Source: Halomonas sp. YLGW01
GTDB lineage: Bacteria; Pseudomonadota; Gammaproteobacteria; Pseudomonadales; Halomonadaceae
DNA: 64,000 bases
Reading direction: 5' to 3'
NCBI RefSeq assembly: GCF_014840935.1
Contig: NZ_CP062005.1
Span: 1,798,001 to 1,862,000, forward strand
Shown: positions 24,401-32,306 of the stretch, piece after piece
How the letters are laid out: every line of letters starts with the position of its first letter
Position numbering within the stretch: the stretch's first letter is position 1
Notes under the pieces: generated by a model
Seen by the model: only the letters and a program-made list of their open reading frames with translations
What the model was told of the DNA's origin: nothing
The model's database searches: none
Position numbers and translations under genes: made by a program

Positions 24401-24592
24401 TTCAATAATTACCTCGCATCGATTTTGTTATCTCAACTCTAATAGAGATGAGTTTTTTGCGTGTTAAAAAAGAGTGGCTCCAGCCATTCGCATCGCGGTT
24501 TTCCGCATAAAAAATCAGCCCAAAAGGCTTAAACGTCGAGTAACCGTCTGCCTCGACCAGGCATTTCTGCGAAAAAAACCTGGAGCCGAAAA
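24401..24592 (+). promoter_or_regulatory. AT-rich leader before the 269-aa gene
   Basis: 192 bases, much more AT-rich than the sequence to the left, with repeated T and A runs. It marks a composition change at about 24.4 kb and should contain the promoter of the 24593 gene. No specific promoter can be fixed. Likely near the left edge of the 24.4-34.6 kb mobile module. Confidence 0.35.
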
Positions 24593-25402
24593 ATGTCAAT
24601 CACTACTTACTACAGCATTCTTTCAGGGCACGAATACTATTTAAAAGGAAGTATTGTCGAGCGATCACTAATAGAGCTTCTCCGCTCTCAAGCACCGAGA
24701 TCTAACGGCAGACTCGAGAGAGTAACACTCGATACCCTGCCAGTCGTATTGACATGCAAAGAATGGCCAGAGGAAGAACTAATAAATCGCGATAGCGTAA
24801 TAAACCAACTCCCCAAAAATAAAGGCAGAAATATTCCAATTGACATCAAAACCCTACACACGATAAGGATTGATATCGATGATATCCCACCTGGCGATAT
24901 AGACTTGGTGAGATTCATCTTTGGGCAGCTAAGCCGGATACATCAAATGCCAGAAACGGACAAAAACAAGACACAAGAAATCCATGGAATCATTGCTCAC
25001 ATAGAAAACAACAGCCATATAAAAGAGGCAATACAAAATAGCCTTTACGGTGGAGAAACGCTTCAAAGGCGGCATTATGTGTGGCTGCTGGCGAACCAGC
25101 GTGGCACTAGCTTTGTAGAACAATCGCTGCGAAGAGCACGCAGTCAGGCTAGCGCCAACAAGGTAACCAGCGACAATGAGGTGGCCAACGCCCTTAAGGT
25201 AGCCAGCACGGACAAGGTAGCCCATACCGGTAAGGAGACCAACACCGACAAAGCCATCCATAAGGATGTTCCGAAGTCCATTGATGAAGAAGAGGACAAT
25301 AGCATATGTAAAACAAGCACATCGAGCGATTTTCTTGCCGAGAGTGCAAGTAGATTGCTAGCAGTGGTCAGGAACTCTGAAAACCAGAGGAAAGATTCCT
25401 GA
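24593..25402 (+). CDS. Unrecognised 269-aa protein with a repetitive charged tail
   Basis: Starts at ATG after ACCTGGAGCCGAAAA. Residues 1-185 look globular and mixed alpha/beta (TYYSILSGHEYYLKGSIVER, IDIKTLHTIRIDIDDIPPGD, EAIQNSLYGGETLQRRHYVW). Residues 186-235 form a degenerate repeat of five to seven residues built on K-V/E-A/T-N/S-x-D/K (ANKVTSDNEVANALKVASTD), followed by an acidic patch (DEEEDN). No domain, signal or membrane span recognised. AT-rich compared with the toxin island. A strong hairpin at 25451-25471 follows the stop. It stands first in the recombinase/helicase module, so it may be cargo or accessory; function unknown. Confidence 0.65.
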   Translation: MSITTYYSILSGHEYYLKGSIVERSLIELLRSQAPRSNGRLERVTLDTLPVVLTCKEWPEEELINRDSVINQLPKNKGRNIPIDIKTLHTIRIDIDDIPPGDIDLVRFIFGQLSRIHQMPETDKNKTQEIHGIIAHIENNSHIKEAIQNSLYGGETLQRRHYVWLLANQRGTSFVEQSLRRARSQASANKVTSDNEVANALKVASTDKVAHTGKETNTDKAIHKDVPKSIDEEEDNSICKTSTSSDFLAESASRLLAVVRNSENQRKDS

Positions 25403-25450
25403 ACGCTTAAGACAAGGAGTAACCACAACTTCCCTGCAAGATATTTTAAA

Positions 25451-25471
25451 AGGCCGCCTTTGGCGGCCTAA
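25451..25471 (+). terminator. Hairpin after the 269-aa gene
   Basis: AGGCCGCC and its complement GGCGGCCT flank a TTTG loop (about 25451-25470), 48 bases after the stop codon. Preceded by TTTTAAA rather than followed by a long T run, so termination on the plus strand is probable but not perfect. Confidence 0.6.
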
Positions 25472-25478
25472 CCTTCCT

Positions 25479-25512
25479 GACCGACCGACCGACCGACCGA
25501 CCGACCGACCGA
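25479..25512. repeat. Tetranucleotide microsatellite (GACC)n
   Basis: Eight and a half perfect copies of GACC in an otherwise AT-rich intergenic region, directly after the terminator hairpin. Tetranucleotide tracts of this length slip during replication. It lies outside any recognised gene, 330 bases before the next frame. Confidence 0.9.
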
Positions 25513-25846
25513 GGCTTATAATGCTGACAGTTATACATTTTACGCCACATAATAAGTGACAGAAATTTTAATTTTTACGATTATGAAAAGGACTACACAA
25601 CACAAGGTAGAACTATGTATATTTCAGACAACCCAAGTCATCTGACATTGAAAAAATCAAGCCATTTTCTTTTTGGTACAGCTCTTGTTGCCCCACAGTC
25701 GACATATATATTTTAACCCACCGAATTCACAAGCAACCAGCGAGAGGAAATAATTTTTCCGAAACAAATAAATATAAATAACAAATAAGCAATGAACACT
25801 CAATTAAATATTAACCCGCACACTACTATCTAATTTTCAACCCCCT
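25513..25846. other. AT-rich intergenic region
   Basis: About 330 bases, very AT-rich, with only short frames (the longest 33 codons at about 25615, lacking a ribosome site). It probably includes the promoter for the operon that begins at 25847 or 26204. Confidence 0.4.
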
Positions 25847-26203
25847 ATGGCGAGGAAGACATACAGGGTCGATGTAGCACCTGCTCTGCACCGCCTCACA
25901 TCATTCCACTCGCAGCTTATCATCATTTCCGAAGCGACAGTTTACAGGCCTCGCGAGCCTTGCTATCTTGTGGGTGTCGAGTTAAATCACTCGGCCGGGT
26001 TTGGCGACCCGATTCACAAAGGCGCACAAGCGCCCCACCATGGTTGGCGTTTTTTTGTGTCTGCCATGCGTTATGGCGGTCGTGCGTGGGAGACCCTCGG
26101 GTCTGCCGGCATCCTTTGTGGCCGGTTCGCCAACCTGCGTACGGCCGCCCCCATCACTGTTTGGCGACAGCGGGAGCGGCTCCAACACAAAGGAGCTCTA
26201 CCC
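25847..26203 (+). other. Structured leader, Ash/Icd-like region
   Basis: An open frame from 25847 continues in frame into the 26204 gene, but its start lacks a ribosome site. The part 25990-26170 is dense in short inverted repeats (GGCGCACAAGCGCC; GAGACCCTCGGGTCT) and encodes HGWRFFVSAMRYGGRAWETL in one frame. Such sequences, with W-R-F-F-V-S-A-x-R, are seen in the P4-phage Ash / 'host cell division inhibitor Icd-like' annotations that precede replication or integration modules. Whether it is translated or acts as regulatory RNA is open. Confidence 0.4.
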
Positions 26204-26398
26204 ATGATCGGATCGATCCCATCTTTCCACGATACCTCTTGGCGAATGCGTGCCTCAGCGCATAACAAGATCGTAGTCCATGCCCCGGCCTCCCATCACC
26301 GTGCACCAATCCGCTCTCAGCGCCTCCTTACGCCTATTCGCTGGGTTCTGGCAACCACCCAAATCGACAGCCATATCCCGCGGGAGGTGAAGTCATGA
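26204..26398 (+). CDS. 64-aa basic protein, first gene of the helicase operon
   Basis: The ATG at 26204 follows ACAAAGGAGCTCTACCC, a strong ribosome site, and is chosen over the in-frame extension to 25847 (183 aa). The product is rich in His, Arg and Ser (MIGSIPSFHDTSWRMRASAH, HHRAPIRSQRLLTPIRWVLA). It overlaps the next gene by four bases (ATGA), so the two are coupled. No domain recognised. Confidence 0.5.
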   Translation: MIGSIPSFHDTSWRMRASAHNKIVVHAPASHHRAPIRSQRLLTPIRWVLATTQIDSHIPREVKS

Positions 26399-27042
26399 CC
26401 TCCCTTTTTTCCGAGGCGTCGACTGCTCATCAAGAAGCACCCCATACCCATGGGATCGGCCTCATCAATGAACACTTGGATGAGCTGATTACCGAGTACG
26501 CGACTCAGGCAGAGCGTTTCACTGTCTGCGAGTGGCGAGATCGTCTACTCAAAGTGCCCGAGTTAGCGAACTCGTGCCCTAGAACGCTGCGGTTTCGGGT
26601 GCGTGACCGTGTGAAGGCGCTGGAAAAACAAGGCTTGGTGCATCAGGTCGGCTTTCAGGGTCGGCGTCGTCCCGTCTTCATGCTCGACCAAGCGGCGGTT
26701 CCTGTGGCACGAGCACATGGGAGCACAGACTCAAGATCCGGGGATGCCTCACCTACTAACCCCCTCTCCTCCCCCAACTTCCATGACACGCCTTTGACTC
26801 GCGAGGCATCACCGTCTTTTGTCGACTTTCTGGATCAGGAGTGTCACCGCCTAAAACTCGACATGCAGGCGGCATTAGGCGAGGCCAGCCACTATTCCCA
26901 TATCCTTTCGCGCTACCCGGAACAACGGGCACTCATCGAGCCCCTCCATCAGGCTGCCTGCCAACGAGGCAGCGAAGCCAAAGGAGCCCTGGATGCTGTC
27001 CTGACCCTGCGCAAGCGTATTGATATGGAGGACGATACATGA
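26395..27042 (+). CDS. Winged-helix-like protein of the helicase operon
   Basis: 215 aa. Residues 20-100 look like a winged-helix DNA-binding domain: LDELITEYATQAERFTVCEW, LRFRVRDRVKALEKQGLVHQ, VGFQGRRRPVFML. A flexible Ser/Pro-rich linker (105-140) leads to a helical C-terminus (FVDFLDQECHRLKLDMQAAL) that may be a coiled coil or partner-binding part. It overlaps the helicase gene by four bases and the upstream 64-aa gene by four. The order 'DNA-binding protein then helicase' suggests the two act together. Family unknown to me. Confidence 0.6.
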   Translation: MTSLFSEASTAHQEAPHTHGIGLINEHLDELITEYATQAERFTVCEWRDRLLKVPELANSCPRTLRFRVRDRVKALEKQGLVHQVGFQGRRRPVFMLDQAAVPVARAHGSTDSRSGDASPTNPLSSPNFHDTPLTREASPSFVDFLDQECHRLKLDMQAALGEASHYSHILSRYPEQRALIEPLHQAACQRGSEAKGALDAVLTLRKRIDMEDDT

Positions 27043-28586
27043 ACGCCAGAAAAGCCAACATGCTGTTGGCCTCCAACGATCGGCCTTCCCTTCGCGCCTG
27101 GCAGGCTCGCTGCATCGACCAAGCACTGCAGACACTATCTGATGAGCACCCCCACTACCTTTGCCAAGCGACACCAGGCGCCGGCAAGATGTTGATGGCC
27201 GCTGTACTCGCCCAAGAACTGCTCCAAGGTGACGCCATCGACTATGTCATCTATCTAGGGCCAACCACCTCGGTCGTTGAACGAGCAAGGGATACCCTCG
27301 AGAAGATTACTGGCCTTGCCATGCATGGCCGACTGGGCGCTGGCGGTGCAGCTTTTACGTACCATGCGCTGCATCACCGTTTGTCGGAACTAAAACATCT
27401 GTGCCAGCAAGGGCGAGTAATGCTGGTATGGGACGAGAGCCATCATGCTGCTGGTCACAGCGGCGGAACGAGCGCCGCCAATCAATGGGGGGTGGGGCTA
27501 CTGGCACTGGAACGTCAGGTACGTTTTACTCTGGCGCTGTCGGGTACGCCTTGGCGCTCGGATGGCGGCCGCTTGCCACTGCTCCGCTACCTAGACACAG
27601 ATGAAGAAAGTGCCCTGCCCGAGGGCGGGTCAGACGGTACTGCCATTCGGCAACAACTGATGCCCGACTTTATCTATTCGCTCGAAGAGGCCATTCGCGA
27701 TCAAGTCTGCCGTTACCCGCGTGTTCTCTTAGTAGACAATCGAGATATCCAACTCACGGCCTATCACACGCAGCAACAGCAACGTGCGACACAACACTAC
27801 GCCAGCATTCCCCACTTGCTACGCCATCCTGCCATCAATTACTCAGGGTTGCTTCGGCATGACGAGCCTCTGGACCATGTGCTAACCCTTGGCTGCCAGC
27901 GTCTCGCTCAGCTTCGTCAACTTGATCCCGATGCTGCCGGTCTAGTGGTGGCATCTGACATTGCGCATGCGGAGGATTTAACCGAGCGCCTCGAGGATCT
28001 CGGCCAATCGGTTTGTCTCATAACCAGTAAATCGTATGATGCACACAACCGCTTACGCGCCTTTCGCGATTCGAGTGCCCCCTGGATCGTCTCGGTGGGC
28101 ATGGTCAGTGAAGGCGTAGACATTCCCAGGCTGCGAGTATGCTGCTACCTCAGCCATGTACGAACCGAGCAACATTTCCGCCAAGTTTTGGGCCGCATCA
28201 TCCGTCGAGAAGGCATCAACGATGTCGACTGTTATTTGTACGCGCTCAATGAACCATACCTGATACGCTATGCCCGCCGCATTGCTGATGACCTACCTGA
28301 TGACCTGGCGTCTGTGACGGTGTCAGTTACCAACCCCATTTCATCCGCTGCAGCTGCATACGACATTTCTCGAGATACATTTCCACAAGAGCAGACATCA
28401 ACTGACACTCATGCGATGGCTCATGAAGAGCCAGCTGGCGAAACCATTGCAGAGAACACTACCTCTTCAACGACGCAAATCAGCATGGGAAGTAGTGGCG
28501 ATAAGACAGGATCAGTAGACCCTGACCTAGCGTTCTCTCAGGCCTTCATTGAAAGACTAGTGGCCCTACAACTACCTTCCGCTTAG
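27039..28586 (+). CDS. SF2 (DEAD/DEAH-like) helicase
   Basis: 515 aa with superfamily 2 motifs in order: Walker A ATPGAGKM (residues 44-51, with Met where Thr/Ser is usual), motif Ia-like LGPTTSVVERA, motif II VWDESHHAAG (Asp132-Glu-Ser-His135), motif III LSGTPWR (168-173), motif V SVGMVSEGVDIPRLR (352-366) and motif VI RQVLGRIIRRE (381-391). The last 100 residues are Ser/Thr-rich and probably disordered. It resembles restriction-type and UvrB/RAD3-like helicases found in mobile elements and defence systems, but no nuclease domain is attached. Third gene of the 26.2-28.6 kb operon, directly upstream of the recombinase trio. Confidence 0.8.
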   Translation: MNARKANMLLASNDRPSLRAWQARCIDQALQTLSDEHPHYLCQATPGAGKMLMAAVLAQELLQGDAIDYVIYLGPTTSVVERARDTLEKITGLAMHGRLGAGGAAFTYHALHHRLSELKHLCQQGRVMLVWDESHHAAGHSGGTSAANQWGVGLLALERQVRFTLALSGTPWRSDGGRLPLLRYLDTDEESALPEGGSDGTAIRQQLMPDFIYSLEEAIRDQVCRYPRVLLVDNRDIQLTAYHTQQQQRATQHYASIPHLLRHPAINYSGLLRHDEPLDHVLTLGCQRLAQLRQLDPDAAGLVVASDIAHAEDLTERLEDLGQSVCLITSKSYDAHNRLRAFRDSSAPWIVSVGMVSEGVDIPRLRVCCYLSHVRTEQHFRQVLGRIIRREGINDVDCYLYALNEPYLIRYARRIADDLPDDLASVTVSVTNPISSAAAAYDISRDTFPQEQTSTDTHAMAHEEPAGETIAENTTSSTTQISMGSSGDKTGSVDPDLAFSQAFIERLVALQLPSA

Positions 28587-28775
28587 TGACAGGTATAGAT
28601 ACCCCGACCTCTTGCGACCAGCCGGTTGAGACTGGGTCTCAGAGGAATATCGGACGCTATACGTAATGAGACTTCCGCTATCGCACCGCCAGATGACAAC
28701 AAGCCCGCATAGTTACTGAGTCAGCTCTACAGTACACGGCTGTTGCATGATCAGCACAGCAGAATGAGGCAGAAC
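28587..28775 (+). promoter_or_regulatory. Spacer before the recombinase trio
   Basis: 189 bases between the helicase stop and the recombinase start. It contains no frame and no strong terminator hairpin. It probably holds the promoter for the three recombinase genes. Confidence 0.3.
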
Positions 28776-29765
28776 ATGTCAGATCATCCTCTTCAACATC
28801 AAGTTATCAATATTGACTATCAAGAACGATATGGCGACGTCATGCCCGACCAAAAGGAAGGGCTAACGCCAGAAGCACAACGTCTTCTGGCAGAGAGCGT
28901 GTCCCATAACACTATCCGGGCTATGCGTGCCGATATTCGGGTCTATTTATCAGCAGGATTCCCGTTGCCCGCGACCGAGCCAGATATCGCCAACTTCCTC
29001 TCGGATCAAAACAAACTCGGCAAAAAGCCAGCAACATTGATTCGCTACGCGAATTCACTGCACATGTGGCACCGATATATGGGAGTTTCCTCGCCAGCAC
29101 GCACCATGACCATTCGCAGCATTCTGCGGGGCATCAAGAAAACGCGTGACATGCGGCAAGCATCAGCCCCCGCATTGAGGCTGGCGGAGTTACATGTCCT
29201 GCTTGAGGCCTTGGATCGCAATACACTGCGAGGCCTGAGAGATAGCGCCCTCTTTGCCTTGAGCTTTTATGGCGCCTTCAGGCGTAGCGAAATTGTTGGG
29301 TTACGTGTCGATGATCTCGACTGGCAACCTAAAGGGGTTACCATCAGGATACGCTATAGCAAAACTAATCAGGCCGGTAGAATCGAAAATAAAAGCATCA
29401 TGCAGGCTACGCAGGAGACGAGTTATTGCCCGGTAACACTGCTAAAGGCATGGTTGAGTACTTCCGGCATTTCGCGAGGTGCGATCTTTCGAAGCATAAC
29501 GCTCGGTGACCACATCGGTTCGGGCCCATTAACCGACCAAACGGTATCTGACCGAATGAAAGTAGCGCTTGAAAAAACGTCTCTGACAGATCGCGGCTAT
29601 ACGCCTCACAGCTTCAGGGCGGGCTTTATCACTGAAGCCCACCTTCGTGGAAAAAGCGACACTCAGATTAAGCGCATCAGCGGGCATCGTAGCCAGAGAA
29701 CGTTCGAGCAATATATTCGGATTGCTGATGAATTTGAGGATCATGCCGGAGATTTTTTCAGCTGA
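28776..29765 (+). CDS. Tyrosine recombinase, first of three (GinA-like)
   Basis: 329 aa from the ATG at 28776, in better context than the ATG at 28743. It has a SAM-like N-terminal core-binding domain (SVSHNTIRAMRADIRVYLSA) and a complete catalytic domain: Arg169 (YGAFRRSEIVGL), Lys196 (RYSKTNQAG), His278-x-x-Arg281 (YTPHSFRAGF), His304 (ISGHRSQRTF) and the nucleophile Tyr313. It has the full active-site set and looks functional. Similar genes head the three-recombinase (ginABC) module of GInt genomic islands as I recall them. A 153-base gap separates it from the next recombinase-like gene. Confidence 0.88.
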   Translation: MSDHPLQHQVINIDYQERYGDVMPDQKEGLTPEAQRLLAESVSHNTIRAMRADIRVYLSAGFPLPATEPDIANFLSDQNKLGKKPATLIRYANSLHMWHRYMGVSSPARTMTIRSILRGIKKTRDMRQASAPALRLAELHVLLEALDRNTLRGLRDSALFALSFYGAFRRSEIVGLRVDDLDWQPKGVTIRIRYSKTNQAGRIENKSIMQATQETSYCPVTLLKAWLSTSGISRGAIFRSITLGDHIGSGPLTDQTVSDRMKVALEKTSLTDRGYTPHSFRAGFITEAHLRGKSDTQIKRISGHRSQRTFEQYIRIADEFEDHAGDFFS

Positions 29766-29918
29766 TGTGATCACTCGTCGAAACTGTCATCTCGTTTCAC
29801 GTAGAAATCGGACCATATATTTGACGGCGAGGGCCTCAAGTCTTCGCCGCCATGTATTGAATAGCAGCAAATTTTGGGTCATTATAACAGGATATACTAA
29901 TGACGAAATAACCCTCAC

Positions 29919-32306
29919 ATGAGCAATGAACATTTCCTTCCTCAAGAAATAATCAAGCAGTGGCAAGATGCCGTGATGTCAATAGAGTTGTCGCCTAATG
30001 CTCGCCAACAGCTCTTCTCAATCGTACGCTATTCCCTGCCACCAGTATCAAGATCAGCACTTGAGAAAGCAGCTTTAGTTTATGTGAGTGATCACGATGC
30101 TTTATCGCATCACCAGATCATCGAATTATATTCTGGCAATATACTTAGCGACTCATTGCCACGCTCATTAAAGACTCAGTTCTCACTCTATGTTTCAATG
30201 ACAAGCTTGAAACATCTTGGGGATATCAGCAATCCACTTGCCCACCTAGGGCGGAAACTGCTCAATGAGTGGTTTGCTACAGAACACGAAGATGTGAAAG
30301 ACACACTCTACTACGAGCATTTGCTGAAGGTACGCACGGTCACAGAAATCGTTGCTCGCTCCGATTGGCCTACTCCTCATTCCTTCGCTGACCCTCGCTC
30401 CATCATAATGTCAGCTGCTGGCAGCGAGAGGCTCAGTTATCCTATCGGCCAGTGTTTCAATAAATATGAATTATTCACTCAAATTGCAGAAGGGAAGCGG
30501 GAAGCAGGCGTGCCAAAGCGCCATGTGTCAGAACGCCGGGCTGGGTACCGCGAGGCCACGCAACGCGATAAATGGCAAGATGAGCACCTATCCCGGCTAG
30601 CCAAGGAAATGCCTTCAAATGGAAAGCGTGTTGAACCGGAGAAGGCTGACAAACAAGATGGTGGTGATATGCCTACCGAGGCAAATCAGCTGGGCATACT
30701 ACCTTGCATCGCCTCAAGCGACGATATAGACAATGAAGGAGACATTGTTTATCAAAGGCGCAAAGCATCGACTCTAACACCAATCGACGACCACCTGCTT
30801 GTCCGTCGTTTGTCTCGTGCAGCTTCCACCTCAAGCATTGCCACGCACTGCGATTTACAGCGGTTGCCTCATGAGCGAGTTCGATCCGTCCTCGACACCG
30901 AATTGCCAGCAGAGCTTCGGACTTTCACGGTACTGTTGCTCACGACAGGCATGTCAGTGTCGCGATTAGCCCGACTCCGACTAGCAGAAGAAGATTTTCT
31001 TCAACCAGGCGCCACTCTACCAGGTGATGATGATCCGCGTGTTGAGCCACTTAACGGTACACTTTCATACCGATTAAGTGATGGACCCAGCGACTGCTCG
31101 GCGTCAGCGAATCGTTGGATCTCATTATCCCTTCCCAACGTTCTTGTTGGCTCACTATCAGCGGCAATTGAGGAGGCAAGTTCAACAACCATCAGCCGAT
31201 CAGACCATGCGCTTGAACCCGACATTGTGCCTCGCCCCCTCAAAAGCGCGGCAGGTCGACTTAATCGATTTCTGCATCGTCTGTTTTCCAATAAGCCCGG
31301 TCTGACGCCAACCGCCAACCGATTGCGAGCCAGCAGTTGGTTATGGCGACGCCCCAATGCGCGAGACGATGTAGCGGCACAGCTGCTAGCAGGCCATCTG
31401 GGGCTAATGCTAGCAGCCCCTGCTGCTTATCGTCAGTTGGACCGCGCCGAACTTCAGAAAGTATTTGATAAAACCCTCCAAGAGCTGGGAGTAGCCCTTG
31501 AGCCTGCTGGCATTCTTGTCGCTCCGCTCAGCGGAGTCGGTATTACCACATTAGGCTCGGGCGTAGCTATAGAAGCTAGAGAGTTCGCCCCTATCTTCGC
31601 GAAACTACGGCAGCAGATTTTCAATACGCATCGGGACTTTCAATCTTGGTATCCTAGCAAGCCCCTGCCGCTCGAAGCACTGCACCACATATCCGCCCTC
31701 ACCGCCGGTCATACTTATCTCGGCTGGCTGTTAGCGACCGGTGCACGCCCCTTGGGCTTGAGCAGCCGCAACCGACTCAGCCAAGGTTTCCTCTGGATGC
31801 GTGATAAAGCATCGAGCCAAGGCGATGAAAGTCGTGTAATACCGCTAAACAAACAGATCGTCGATGCACTTCACGAGCACGCTTCCTGGACAGCGAGTGC
31901 GATAGAGTGGTGGACTGAACAAGGAGGCCGAATTGATGATCGGCGTAACCATCAGCGAGATACGCCGTCATGCCTCTTTCCAGGCCGTCAACAACAAACA
32001 TTGGTACTGCGTGAGATGTCCCATGCGGATTTCAAGAAAACCCTGGAACTTGTACCGAACCTGAGCGATGCAGAAAAGTGCTGGCCAGATAACGTGACGC
32101 GCCACTCATTGGCCAGTTGGTTGCGACAATATCGCCCGGATGGTGAAGTCGATGGGCTTCTGGGTCACGCCCATCATGGTCAAGCAATCACCGCTCCGTG
32201 GGCCTCTGCCCCGATCGGCGCTCAGAAAAAACTGGGGGAAGCGCTTGCCTACTGGCTGAAACTCACCGGGTATGCCCCCCTTCCCTGGCAGGCATTGAGA
32301 TGCTGA
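29919..32306 (+). CDS. Large recombinase-like protein with two degenerate catalytic domains (GinB-like)
   Basis: 795 aa. Residues 325-510 resemble a tyrosine-recombinase catalytic domain (FTVLLLTTGMSVSRLARLRL, TPTANRLRASSWL, LLAGHLGLMLAAPAAYRQL): Arg470, His493 and Tyr504 are present but the first Arg is Ser346. Residues 590-775 form a second one (YLGWLLATGARPLGLSSRN, DNVTRHSLASWLRQ, GLLGHAHHGQ): Arg610, Lys630, Arg728 and His750 are present but no Tyr follows at +9 to +11. N-terminal 300 residues: helical core-binding-like region and a charged linker. It overlaps the next gene by seven bases (ATGCTGA). Position and size match the second gene of GInt-type trios. Probably a partner rather than a standalone recombinase; the domain duplication is my inference. 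Confidence 0.72.
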   Translation: MSNEHFLPQEIIKQWQDAVMSIELSPNARQQLFSIVRYSLPPVSRSALEKAALVYVSDHDALSHHQIIELYSGNILSDSLPRSLKTQFSLYVSMTSLKHLGDISNPLAHLGRKLLNEWFATEHEDVKDTLYYEHLLKVRTVTEIVARSDWPTPHSFADPRSIIMSAAGSERLSYPIGQCFNKYELFTQIAEGKREAGVPKRHVSERRAGYREATQRDKWQDEHLSRLAKEMPSNGKRVEPEKADKQDGGDMPTEANQLGILPCIASSDDIDNEGDIVYQRRKASTLTPIDDHLLVRRLSRAASTSSIATHCDLQRLPHERVRSVLDTELPAELRTFTVLLLTTGMSVSRLARLRLAEEDFLQPGATLPGDDDPRVEPLNGTLSYRLSDGPSDCSASANRWISLSLPNVLVGSLSAAIEEASSTTISRSDHALEPDIVPRPLKSAAGRLNRFLHRLFSNKPGLTPTANRLRASSWLWRRPNARDDVAAQLLAGHLGLMLAAPAAYRQLDRAELQKVFDKTLQELGVALEPAGILVAPLSGVGITTLGSGVAIEAREFAPIFAKLRQQIFNTHRDFQSWYPSKPLPLEALHHISALTAGHTYLGWLLATGARPLGLSSRNRLSQGFLWMRDKASSQGDESRVIPLNKQIVDALHEHASWTASAIEWWTEQGGRIDDRRNHQRDTPSCLFPGRQQQTLVLREMSHADFKKTLELVPNLSDAEKCWPDNVTRHSLASWLRQYRPDGEVDGLLGHAHHGQAITAPWASAPIGAQKKLGEALAYWLKLTGYAPLPWQALRC

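Noticed and set aside
25479-25512. Possible CRISPR-like array from the GACC tract
   Set aside because: The unit is four bases without spacers; it is a microsatellite. No cas genes are in the window.
32198-32299. Earlier start for the 768-aa recombinase
   Set aside because: It would overlap the previous gene by more than 100 bases; the ATG at 32300 gives a seven-base overlap suited to coupled translation.
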